From the NCBI GenBank assembly GCA_016840025.1, contig JAEOTF010000112.1, positions 1 to 36,975 of the forward strand: DNA of 36,975 nt. Direction: 5' to 3'. Source of the DNA: Candidatus Hodarchaeota archaeon. Lineage in GTDB: Archaea; Asgardarchaeota; Heimdallarchaeia; Hodarchaeales; YT1-039. A program made the position numbers and the translations under genes. A model generated the notes under the pieces. The model made no database searches and was not told where the DNA came from. It saw nothing but the letters and a program-made list of their open reading frames with translations. Position 1 is the first letter of the stretch; each line of letters starts with the position of its first letter. Positions 15,400 to 23,340 of the stretch are shown here, in pieces.

Positions 15400-16293
15400 T
15401 TACTTGAATGAACGTGGCTCAGGAGGCTTCTTGGAGTAGTCGTAAAAGCCCTTACCTGTCTTCCTACCTAGATGTCCTGCCCGTACCATTTTTCTTAGAA
15501 GGGTAGGTGTCCGATACTTCGAGTCTTGGAACTCACTAAAGAGATAGTCGGCAATATGGAGAGTTGTATCAAGTCCCACAAAGTCTAGTAAGGTTAAAGG
15601 TCCCATGGGATGATTTAGACCTAATTTAATTGCCGTGTCTAAATCTTCCACTGAAGCTACGCCCTCTTGAATTGTAAAAATAGCTTCTAATAAGAATGGA
15701 AGGAGAAGACGATTGACGGCAAAACCAGGAGCTTCATTTACGAGAACGGTTTCTTTACCAAGCTTTTTTGATAGTTTGTCAATGAATTCATAGGTCTCAT
15801 CGGATGTTTCATAGCCTTTAATGATTTCTACTAGCTTCATTATTGGCACAGGATTGAAAAAGTGCATCCCTATGAATTTATCAGCTCGTTTTGTTGCAGA
15901 TGCCATGTCTGTGATTGAAATAGATGATGTGTTTGAGGCAAAGACACATTCGGGTTTGCAGATTTCATCTAACTCAGCATAGACCTTCTTTTTCAAATCT
16001 TTATTTTCAATAATGGCTTCTATAACAACATCTGCATCAGATACAGCTTCTTTTAAATCTATGGTTCCATTAATTCTCTCCACGATTTCATCCATCTTCT
16101 CTTGAGTTATTCTACCTTTACTTACACTACGTGACAGGTTCTTCTTGATTGAACTCATACCGTTTTCCACAAAACGATCTTCAATATCACGCATTGTGAC
16201 TTGGTAACCTGCTTGTGCACAGGTTTGTGCTATCCCATTACCCATCAAACCTGCTCCAAGGACGCAGATTTTTTTCACGTCTTCGACTTTCAT
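15400..16293 (-). CDS. 3-hydroxyacyl-CoA dehydrogenase (Hbd type)
   Basis: This is a 297-residue NAD-dependent L-3-hydroxyacyl-CoA dehydrogenase of single-domain-pair (Hbd) length. The NAD motif CVLGAGLMGNGIAQ is at residues 10-23, the SNTSSISI and GMHFFNPVPIMKLVEII segments include the catalytic His, and GFAVNRLL and NHPMGPLTLLDFVGLD follow. The ATG start has AAGGAAG eight bases upstream. The expected reaction is oxidation of 3-hydroxypimelyl-CoA, or of 3-hydroxybutyryl-CoA after glutaryl-CoA decarboxylation. It is a single gene at the right border of the aromatic island, convergent with the thiolase operon and followed on its upstream side by the AT-rich gene desert. Confidence 0.9.
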   Translation of the reverse strand: MKVEDVKKICVLGAGLMGNGIAQTCAQAGYQVTMRDIEDRFVENGMSSIKKNLSRSVSKGRITQEKMDEIVERINGTIDLKEAVSDADVVIEAIIENKDLKKKVYAELDEICKPECVFASNTSSISITDMASATKRADKFIGMHFFNPVPIMKLVEIIKGYETSDETYEFIDKLSKKLGKETVLVNEAPGFAVNRLLLPFLLEAIFTIQEGVASVEDLDTAIKLGLNHPMGPLTLLDFVGLDTTLHIADYLFSEFQDSKYRTPTLLRKMVRAGHLGRKTGKGFYDYSKKPPEPRSFK

Positions 16294-17478
16294 TAGATAA
16301 ACTTCCTTAGAATGCAGTTATTATAGTGTAAATAGGAATTATCGAGTAAGTTCATTATTTTTTCTTTCCTCGTAAGCTTATTATAACGAGTTTTTCATTA
16401 AAAAATAGGTTATTTTGTTATCCACTGCCATTATAGTCATTAATTTCTATAAAAGAAGCAAAATATGGACAATTTTTGGATTAATTTCATAAAAACTACT
16501 GAATCTATAAAAAACAAAAGGAGATAAAGATTTGGTATTATGTACATTTAAAATTCCCCTTTGGTAACTACTTTGGGTTAGTATAATAGCTAGATCGCAT
16601 ATATTGCTTTTTTTTTGGCTAAAATGTCAATAACATCTTTTTATTCTTATTACATATATTTGATTTCTCATACGAATACTTTTTTGACTTTATATTCATT
16701 TTTTAGGTTTTTTTAAGGGCTATTTATCCTTTCCGCTATATTGTCGGTAAAATTGATCATTTTTTATGCAATAAATCAGTGCGATAAGCTAATAAATACA
16801 ATTTTAAACCGTATATCATCAATAAGAAGTAAAAAAAAAGCGATTCTGATGTTAAAGATACAAAAATATTTCTTTTAAATTTTGTCTAAAGTAGAACTGG
16901 GTGATTTAATTATAATAGAATTTACTTGGATAATTTCTGAAAAAAGGGACACAGTTCTGATTTATTTCCGCCTAGTAGCCTAAATCCTTTTATCTGATCC
17001 TTATCTATTAAAGTGGGAGTTTAAATCGATTTTCAAACGTTTTTTATTGCCATTTGAAGCAAAAAGGTTGTATAACTAGATTAAATTCTAATTCTTAGGA
17101 GATGAAAAGTTTAAACTGGGTAATATAAGTTTTTAGGTTATAATATATGAAATAACTTGAGAAATTTGCCATAATAAGGATTTAAAGAGCAGATATCGAA
17201 CAAGATTGTGGATAGTTATAATTTATGCTATTAAAGTGTAGATAACTGATAATTTGTTTATTAAATAATATATTTGAATGTTAAATCAACTTGTAGCGGA
17301 TTCCTTGCTCGAATACTCTTTTTTTTACCAGTTAAAGCTCTTAATTCTCTTTATTCTGATTTTATAGAGTTTTTATTCTTTTACACATGGTTTTACGTTT
17401 TTAATTACCATTTTTTCCTGTTTATTGACGAATTTTTCCTTATTTATGGAAAAGAAAACATAAATAGGGAGTTTTATG

Positions 17479-17539
17479 ATTGTATACATTATTTATTGAT
17501 TGCTAATTATTGTATACCTGCATGATCATAATTGTATAC
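17479..17539. repeat. Three copies of ATTGTATAC
   Basis: ATTGTATAC occurs at 17479-17487, 17509-17517 and 17531-17539, giving spacings of 30 and 22 bp. Each contains the palindrome GTATAC. The spacings are close to three and two helical turns, which would put the sites on roughly one DNA face. The clustering is seen; protein binding is inferred. Confidence 0.4.
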
Positions 17540-18010
17540 ATTCGTTTAATTTCGGTGACGGTGTGATAGTACCATTTTATTTCAATATTTTAAGTCTTTT
17601 TTTTATTTTATTTTCCTAAATAAAGTTATTTTACAGTTAATAATCTATTTTTAATTAGCTAGCTATTTTACAGATAAATTTAAGAGTTTTTTCTAGAATT
17701 CGTGTAACCCTTCATGTTATGTTTCTACCATATTTTTATAACTTAGATAATGTAATTATACTATTTATTTTAAGTAAGGTCAGCCTCAAATTTTAGAATC
17801 ACTCATTTTCATTATATTAATGATATATTATATAGTAGAAATGGCATATCGTTAATTGACGAATTAATATTTATGCTCTTCTTCATTTCATTTTGACTCG
17901 CTGAAGTGATTCAAAGATGGGTTTGTCATCAATAAGTAATTTGTCGGTAATAAATATTATTTTGGTGCCGAATATATTCAATAAAATATATTAATATCCT
18001 ATAATTAAGA

Positions 18011-18050
18011 TGTTCGAGATATTTTGAGAGTGTTGAGAATGTTTGAGACT
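18011..18050. repeat. Phased TT(C/T)GAGA short tandem repeat
   Basis: Four GAGA cores start at 18016, 18026, 18035 and 18045, each preceded by TTC, TTT or GTT. This makes an imperfect tandem repeat with 9-10 bp period, close to one helical turn. It sits inside the gene desert. It may be a binding array or an accident of low complexity. Confidence 0.35.
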
Positions 18051-18874
18051 TACACGAACTTCCAGAATATTAGATAATTTGATGAAAATATGAAATCAAA
18101 CGAGAATCTGAGAACATGACAAAATTCTGTATTACCGAAATAGGGATTTATATCGGCTTCATTTAGTTTTTAGTATTCAAAAAATTATGTGGTTCATCCT
18201 TTTAATACTTATACGCGACGATATTAGAGGGATGGGCGTATCTATACTAATTAACAAACATAAATTGTAAACCCTCTATATTTATCTTTATTGAAGAGTT
18301 GAAATTTGAATTGACGATATAATATGATAAAGAAGGTTTTCAGAATCCATCTGATCTATAAGCCCTATAATGACGCGACATTCTCGAACACTTAGAAATT
18401 AAACATATTAAATAATCAGTGTACTAGTTAATAATCACAACGTTTGAAACAAAGTAAGTAAATTTGATTAACTAAACTCACATTGTCAAAGAACCTAATA
18501 CCAAAGGATTAAACTGACCATTTAATATAAAATTGGGTGTTTTCTTGTTCTGTAATTTTTTTATTTATTCCAAGATAACATCATACGAAAAGAGGATTTT
18601 AAGAACCTTAACTCCAAGCTTCAGTATTTTTATCCACATTTTATTTTTCTAGACCTGTCATATTGCCAATAGTCTTTGCTTGATCAAGTTATAAATAATT
18701 TTTATGCTTAAAATTCAAATGAATTAGTTTTTTTACTGTCTTATAGAAGTAGTGCTTAAAATAAAAAAGATTTAAAAAAATCTTTCAGATTTAGTAATTA
18801 GAGAGGTTAAACACTTAAAAACGATTATATTTAACATACTAAACTGAAGAATCTACCCTATGGAGAAAAAATAA

Positions 18875-19306
18875 ATGTCATTTTGTCCTAATTGCGGATC
18901 AGAAGTCATTCCTACAGATAAATTTTGCCCTCAATGCGGGAGTTCTGTCGGTACGGTTAGTAAGCCACAACATCAACCCACTCCCCAGGTTTCTACCACT
19001 TCGCAATGGCAAGGAAGTACTCAATCGCGTGACCAGCTACGATATCCAGTCAGTCATCCCTCCACCTCTTCTTATCAACCAATTTTTCCAGACACATTAC
19101 AGGAAGCGAATAAACATGCGAATTACTCCATTATCTGCGGTATTATAGGTCTTTTGCTATTTGGGATAATTCTTGGTGTTGCAGCCCTTTTTTACGGTAA
19201 AAAGGCTCGGGATGCAGACCCTTCCAATAACAAAGCAACCTTAGGAATCATCTTAGGAGTTATTGACATAATAGCCTGGGCTTATATGATGTTCTTTGTG
19301 TTTTAG
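18875..19306 (+). CDS. Zinc-ribbon protein with DUF4190-like membrane domain
   Basis: The 143-residue protein starts with a zinc ribbon (CPNCGSEV, then CPQCGSSV at residues 4-23), followed by a Pro/Ser/Thr/Gln-rich linker (about 24-80). It ends in two membrane helices (about 92-110 and 124-142) separated by a short YGKKARDADPSNNKATLG loop, the DUF4190 layout. GGAG is found nine bases before the ATG. Members are small integral membrane proteins of unknown function, common in archaea. It is the first real gene after the gene desert and has no obvious operon partner. Confidence 0.75.
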   Translation: MSFCPNCGSEVIPTDKFCPQCGSSVGTVSKPQHQPTPQVSTTSQWQGSTQSRDQLRYPVSHPSTSSYQPIFPDTLQEANKHANYSIICGIIGLLLFGIILGVAALFYGKKARDADPSNNKATLGIILGVIDIIAWAYMMFFVF

Positions 19307-19547
19307 GCGAGATATAAAGAAGAAAAGCTTTCATAGTAAATAGGTAACACTGTATTTGAAAAGAAAATAGATCCCAGTTGTAGACTCATAATCATGTGCC
19401 CATCATAGATCAAGAACCCTTCTTCACGATAATTTTCTTTTTCCTAAATTTTTACTCAACAACTTTGACTTCACTCTAATGCAAAGCATACATTAATTAT
19501 TTCTTTAGAGATTATATTCGTTAAAATCGTGAACTCAGGTATCATTG

Positions 19548-20024
19548 ATGATCACTGACTTAATGAGCCGTCGTGCGTCAGAGGACAACGATAAAAGGCT
19601 GCTTCGCGCGCTTTGTGAACTTTTCAAAGAATTAAAGAAGTATTACCCTTATGACGCCTTTCTATATATTTTTTTAACAAATAATAGCGCCAAAAAACCT
19701 TTTTCAGAAATGACAGCCTTTATTGCAACGTCTATTGAGAATAATATTGGGGTTATCATTGTGCGGAGATAATTAAATTAAAAAAGGGGCTATATTTGGG
19801 GAATGGGAATTCTTCCTATTTGGCAGGGAAAGGGAGTCGATTTTCTTCTACTTCAACAGGTAGAAAACGATGCTAGAAAAGAAAAATGTTCAATTCTCAC
19901 TTTTAACACACCCAAAGCTCTTCAACAGGCTCAAATTTTGTATAAAATGCATAATTATCGGCGAATGGGGAAAAAATCTGAATTCTTTGGCATCGCAGTT
20001 TATAAGTATATGAAGAAACGTTAA
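19548..20024 (+). pseudogene. GNAT acetyltransferase pseudogene interrupted by in-frame stops
   Basis: Two open pieces lie in the same reading frame: 19548-19772 (opening MSRRASEDNDKRLLRALCEL, a GNAT first helix) and 19803-20024, containing the acetyl-CoA loop ILPIWQGKGVDFLLLQQVE and a GNAT C-terminus. Between them are two TAA codons (19770-19772 and nine bases later), while GYIWGMGILP just before the second ATG continues the same fold. Joined, they give one GNAT of normal size (about 158 residues). The stops are TAA, so pyrrolysine decoding at TAG does not explain them. A dead gene is most likely; two sequencing errors in one codon neighbourhood are less likely. Confidence 0.7.
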
Positions 20025-20201
20025 AAGAATCCATAACGTGAAATATAGGCTAAATTTTCTCATTTAATAGAAATGAAATAAACAAGGATGTATAATAGGT
20101 TTTTTATTTCCCTACTATAAAGAGAAAGCAATTTGAAACTCATAAATCCATGCCGATTAGTAAACAGGGAAGCAAAGGTTAATTAATATCTTTGATTTTC
20201 A

Positions 20202-22277
20202 ATGAGAATTTCCTCTCTATTGATATCCATTTCTGATATCCTTCTACCTAAACTACGAATGTGGTGGCGAAACAGGCCTTTGAAAACAAAGCAATATGAA
20301 ATAAGCACAAAAGAAGTAATAGGTCTTCGAAAACATTTATTTCGGGTTATAATTATTGCGATCTTGGTTTTTCTTATCGGATCAGCTAGTGGAATCCACC
20401 GAGCGATTATTAGTCTTCTAACGGACACAATTACAGGGACGGAAGAAGTTCATCGGACAGAGGGAGATTTCAGTTTCTGGTTCCGATTAGCCTTCGCACT
20501 TGCACCGTTTGGTTTATTTAAGGCCAGTGCGGACATTTTTAGTGGGGAACTGAGTGATAAATATGGGCGGAAAAAAATGATGATTCTTGGAACCCTTATT
20601 TATCTTTTTGGAGTCATTCCAATCGTGTTTTCACTTGGATTAAAGGATATAAATGAAACACTTGCTTATCTCATGCTTCCTCTTGGGAGTGCAATAATTG
20701 GAGCGGGACAGGGATGTCTTTACGCATCTACAATGGCTTCACTCGGAGACATAGGTGGACATAGGGAAAGGGCAACTGCTATGGGAATCATGGAGTTCAG
20801 TGTTTATGGAGGATATTCTATAGGATCAGGTATTTCTGGTTTTATTTCAAAAGGGGGAGAATATCAAAACAGTTACCTTTTTGCAACAGTTACCGCAGTT
20901 CTCGCAGCTATTATTGCTATTACGGCCATTCGTGACACAATTCACTTATCAAAATTAGAAGAAGAAATAACCCCAAAGAGTGAAGTTGAGCTGTTAAAAA
21001 AGGATATAAAAATGATAGAAAAGAAGTATAAACTAAAAACGCTCCTCAAGAATCCCAGTCTTGTAGTAACCTACTTGAATGGGCATATTTCTAAGTTTGC
21101 AGACACAGTTCCAACGATGATGGTTCTTTATTGGGGTACTCTTTTCATTGCAGACACAGGCGATCCTGATGCGGCAAAAACAGGACTAATTATAGCGTCA
21201 TTTACTTTAACTTGGGCTATCTCAATGGTTTTAGCGGGTGGGATATCGGACAAGTTAGGACGAAAAGGACCTTGTTCATTCGGGTTAATTCTCCAAGGAA
21301 TTTGTTTTTTGGGTTTCATTTTTGTTACAGGCAATAATAATGAAGATTTTTATACGCTAATTCTCTTTTCAGCAGGCGCAGGGATTGGAGCAGGATTCTA
21401 CTATCCAACTCTTCCTGCTATCTCGATGGATGTCGCTCCACCAGCTGTTAAGGGGCGTGTAATTGGGTTATATCGAGCCACCAGGGATCTAGGATATCTT
21501 ACAGGCCCTTTTGTCTTAGCAGCAGTCGCTTACCTAGCCGGGGGGGCATTTGAAGATCTGAGGTATTCGGTTGGATTGACTGTATTACTACTATTTCTTG
21601 GCAGTTTACTGATGATTTTTGTAGTACGGGAAACGAAGCCATGGTGGATTGCTTATGAGGAAGCGATAATGCATGCAGAAAAGGTTATGGAAGCGGTAGA
21701 TGAAGCACAAAAGTCAATAGAGTGCCATGTTGAAGGAAACAGAGATTATTGTATTGTACAAGCAAAAATTGCTAAAAAAAGAGAACAAGAAGCAGATGGA
21801 CTAAAAAGAAGAACGAGGGAACGACTTCTCACCACTGTTCGCCGAGCTCCTGACACGACAGAGTTTTTCCGCCTCTCTAAGGATATTGATCGCGTTGCAG
21901 GAAGAACTGTCACTGCAGCATTCAAGCTTTCTAGACTAAAACCTGAAATAATTCATGAAGACATCTCGAATCTCATTCTTATAATGATAAATCAGGTTAA
22001 ACTCCTTATGAATAGTGTATTAGTGTCGCTCAAATCTCTAGATATATCCTACGATCAAGCAGTAATTTCAGCAAAGGAAATTGAGCACTATGAGTCTGTA
22101 ATTGATCAAACATATAGTGATTTAATTGCTGCGATCTACCGACATGAACGAGAGTTTGAAAGGGTTTCATATATTCTCACTTTGAAGGAAATCGCAGATT
22201 TGCTTGAATATGCAGCTGATTCAGCTGAGGGTGCCAGCAATCTGATTAGAGCCCTAGCGATTAAACACCAACCATGA
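20202..22277 (+). CDS. MFS transporter fused to a C-terminal DUF47/PhoU-like domain
   Basis: The 691-residue protein has an MFS permease (about residues 45-475). The loop-2/3 signature is at DKYGRKKMMILGT and its repeat at DKLGRKGPCSFG in the second half, with a central cytoplasmic loop rich in Lys and Glu (about 250-285). After ETKPWWIAYEEA the rest (about 485-691) is soluble and helical, with KKREQEADGLKRRTRERLL, DTTEFFRLSKDIDRVAGRTVTAAFKLS and a mirrored second half, the DUF47 (PhoU-like) pattern. DUF47 proteins usually regulate Pit phosphate permeases as separate subunits; here the regulator appears built into an MFS carrier. The substrate may be phosphate or a phosphorylated compound. 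The start at 20202 lacks a clear ribosome site. The gene's last 70 bp and the 31 bp after it are repeated at 23240-23340. Confidence 0.82.
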   Translation: MRISSLLISISDILLPKLRMWWRNRPLKTKQYEISTKEVIGLRKHLFRVIIIAILVFLIGSASGIHRAIISLLTDTITGTEEVHRTEGDFSFWFRLAFALAPFGLFKASADIFSGELSDKYGRKKMMILGTLIYLFGVIPIVFSLGLKDINETLAYLMLPLGSAIIGAGQGCLYASTMASLGDIGGHRERATAMGIMEFSVYGGYSIGSGISGFISKGGEYQNSYLFATVTAVLAAIIAITAIRDTIHLSKLEEEITPKSEVELLKKDIKMIEKKYKLKTLLKNPSLVVTYLNGHISKFADTVPTMMVLYWGTLFIADTGDPDAAKTGLIIASFTLTWAISMVLAGGISDKLGRKGPCSFGLILQGICFLGFIFVTGNNNEDFYTLILFSAGAGIGAGFYYPTLPAISMDVAPPAVKGRVIGLYRATRDLGYLTGPFVLAAVAYLAGGAFEDLRYSVGLTVLLLFLGSLLMIFVVRETKPWWIAYEEAIMHAEKVMEAVDEAQKSIECHVEGNRDYCIVQAKIAKKREQEADGLKRRTRERLLTTVRRAPDTTEFFRLSKDIDRVAGRTVTAAFKLSRLKPEIIHEDISNLILIMINQVKLLMNSVLVSLKSLDISYDQAVISAKEIEHYESVIDQTYSDLIAAIYRHEREFERVSYILTLKEIADLLEYAADSAEGASNLIRALAIKHQP

Positions 22278-22307
22278 AAGGAAGTAATTTCGGCAGGAGA
22301 AGAAAAA
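22207..22307 (+). repeat. 101-bp direct repeat, copy 1 (3' end of MFS-DUF47 gene)
   Basis: This copy covers the last 23 codons of the transporter gene, its TGA stop and the following AGGAG-containing leader. It matches 23240-23340 over 101 bp without a gap, with 12 mismatches by my count. The two copies flank the RHH/aspartyl-protease gene pair. Confidence 0.85.
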
Positions 22308-22398
22308 CATTCAATTCTCATATTTTTGAATCAAGAAGATAATAGCAATGTATATATTTGATAACATATGTAATCACGATAATTATTGAGGTGAAATA

Positions 22399-22788
22399 AT
22401 GCCCAATGTTTTGATTCGAGATGTCGACGCTCAAGTATATGCACAATTTAAAGCAAAAGCAGCAGAATCTGGACTAAAACTAGGGAAAGCATTTACTTTC
22501 GCCATGCTTGAATGGACAGAGAAACAACGAAGACTAACGGAGAAGGATGAACAACGGATACGAAATTTAAGTGCTTACAGAAGGCTTAAAAAGACTTTAG
22601 AAGATAAATTTCATGGTAAATGGGTATTAATTGGCCGTGGGGAGCTACTTGAGACAGGAGAGACAATAGAACCTATTCTTCAGAAAATAAAACAATTAAA
22701 TCTTTTAGGAGAGCATTCGTATGTGTTTCAGGTGGGAAAGTCGTACTCAAGACGTAATTTCAGTTTTGGGCGGAGGATCACTGCATGA
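22399..22788 (+). CDS. Ribbon-helix-helix antitoxin-like protein with DUF5678-like C-terminus
   Basis: The 129-residue protein has an N-terminal IRDVDAQVYAQFKAKAAESG segment followed by LKLGKAFTFAMLEW (residues 5-39), typical of CopG/FitA-like ribbon-helix-helix DNA-binding domains. A charged helix (about 40-70) leads to a C-terminal domain starting FHGKWVLIGRGELLETGETIEPILQ, which resembles DUF5678 (a 'GkWvai..GkvvahG' pattern). GAGGTGAA stands just before the ATG. It overlaps the next gene by 4 bp (ATGA), so the two are translationally coupled. An antitoxin or autoregulator of a two-gene module is likely; the partner is protease-like rather than a known toxin. Confidence 0.65.
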   Translation: MPNVLIRDVDAQVYAQFKAKAAESGLKLGKAFTFAMLEWTEKQRRLTEKDEQRIRNLSAYRRLKKTLEDKFHGKWVLIGRGELLETGETIEPILQKIKQLNLLGEHSYVFQVGKSYSRRNFSFGRRITA

Positions 22789-23195
22789 GCATTGAATATT
22801 CATATAAAAGTCCTTCTATAAGTGAAATTCCTGCTCCTTATATACCAAACCTTATAATTAAGAATTTACTTGGAACAAAGCAAAATAAAATTGAAGTATT
22901 GATAGATACGGGCTATGATGGCTATCTAGTGATTCCTATTGATTTCTATGAAGAACTGGATATGACGACATTTGAAATTGTCCAAGACGAGGTTCCACAA
23001 GTAGAAACATTTACAGGAGAAAAACTTACCTTAAAAACTGCAAATGGGATAATCGAAATACCACAAGTCTTAGAGGAAACTGTTATAGAGATAGATGCTC
23101 ACCCGCATTGCAAAGAACCATTAATGGGAAGGCAATTATTAGAATTCTTAGTAATCACGCTAAATGGGGTTGAAAAGAGGTTAGAAATCACTTGA
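22785..23195 (+). CDS. Clan AA (retropepsin-like) aspartyl protease
   Basis: The 136-residue protein carries VLIDTGYDGYLVIP (residues 38-51), the D-T-G active-site loop of retropepsin-like proteases. EPLMGRQLLEFLVITLNG near residue 115 corresponds to the hydrophobic-hydrophobic-Gly partner motif. Such single-domain proteins work as dimers. It overlaps the RHH gene by 4 bp. In this pairing the protease could cleave the RHH protein or a cellular target; this is inference. The pair is flanked by the 101-bp direct repeats, so it looks like a mobile cassette. Confidence 0.7.
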   Translation: MSIEYSYKSPSISEIPAPYIPNLIIKNLLGTKQNKIEVLIDTGYDGYLVIPIDFYEELDMTTFEIVQDEVPQVETFTGEKLTLKTANGIIEIPQVLEETVIEIDAHPHCKEPLMGRQLLEFLVITLNGVEKRLEIT

Positions 23196-23239
23196 AAGAG
23201 AAGATACTTTAATAAACTCTTTTTTATTCTTCCTTCCTT

Positions 23240-23340
23240 AATATGCAGCAAATTCGGCTGAGATCGCCGGTAATTTGATTAGAGCCCTAGCAATTAAATA
23301 CCAACCATGAAAAGAAGTAATTTCGGCAGGAGAAGAAAAA
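23240..23340 (+). repeat. 101-bp direct repeat, copy 2 (remnant of a MFS-DUF47 3' end)
   Basis: This copy encodes SAE-AGNLIRALAIKYQP-like residues ending at TGA, equivalent to the C-terminus of the transporter, but its reading frame is cut off upstream. Most differences from copy 1 are silent or conservative, so it diverged while still coding. Its last bases supply the AGGAG ribosome site of the PfkB gene, whose ATG starts at 23340. Confidence 0.85.

Larger units (their letters stand above)
16294..18874. other. AT-rich gene desert (about 2.6 kb)
   Basis: No credible gene is seen on either strand. Open frames are short and rich in Phe, Ile, Tyr and Leu, as expected from AT-rich DNA (for example 17274-17525). 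I found no tRNA-like GGTTCRA box, rRNA or CRISPR repeat. Base composition is clearly lower in G+C than in the flanking genes. Local features are a triple ATTGTATAC motif at 17479-17539 and a phased GAGA repeat near 18011-18050. It separates the aromatic island from the mosaic region. Possible roles include a replication origin, a centromere-like or regulatory region, unrecognised small RNAs, or a decayed insertion; nothing here decides among them. Confidence 0.55.

Noticed and set aside
17274..17525. 83-residue open frame in the gene desert
   Set aside because: It is dominated by Phe, Leu, Ile and Tyr as expected from AT-rich DNA, has no ribosome site and no family resemblance.
16741..17950. 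TTGTCGGTAA at 16741 and 17941, and TCATCAATAAG at 16816 and 17926
   Set aside because: Single 10-11-base repeats are expected by chance in 2.6 kb of biased composition; no longer alignment links the two places.
16294..18874. tRNA, rRNA or CRISPR array in the gene desert
   Set aside because: No T-loop GGTTCRA-type box, no rRNA-like conserved segment and no regularly spaced repeat of 24-37 bp was found on reading either strand.
19770..19802. Stop-codon recoding within the GNAT frame
   Set aside because: Both stops are TAA, not TAG or TGA, and no recoding structure is visible; gene decay is simpler.
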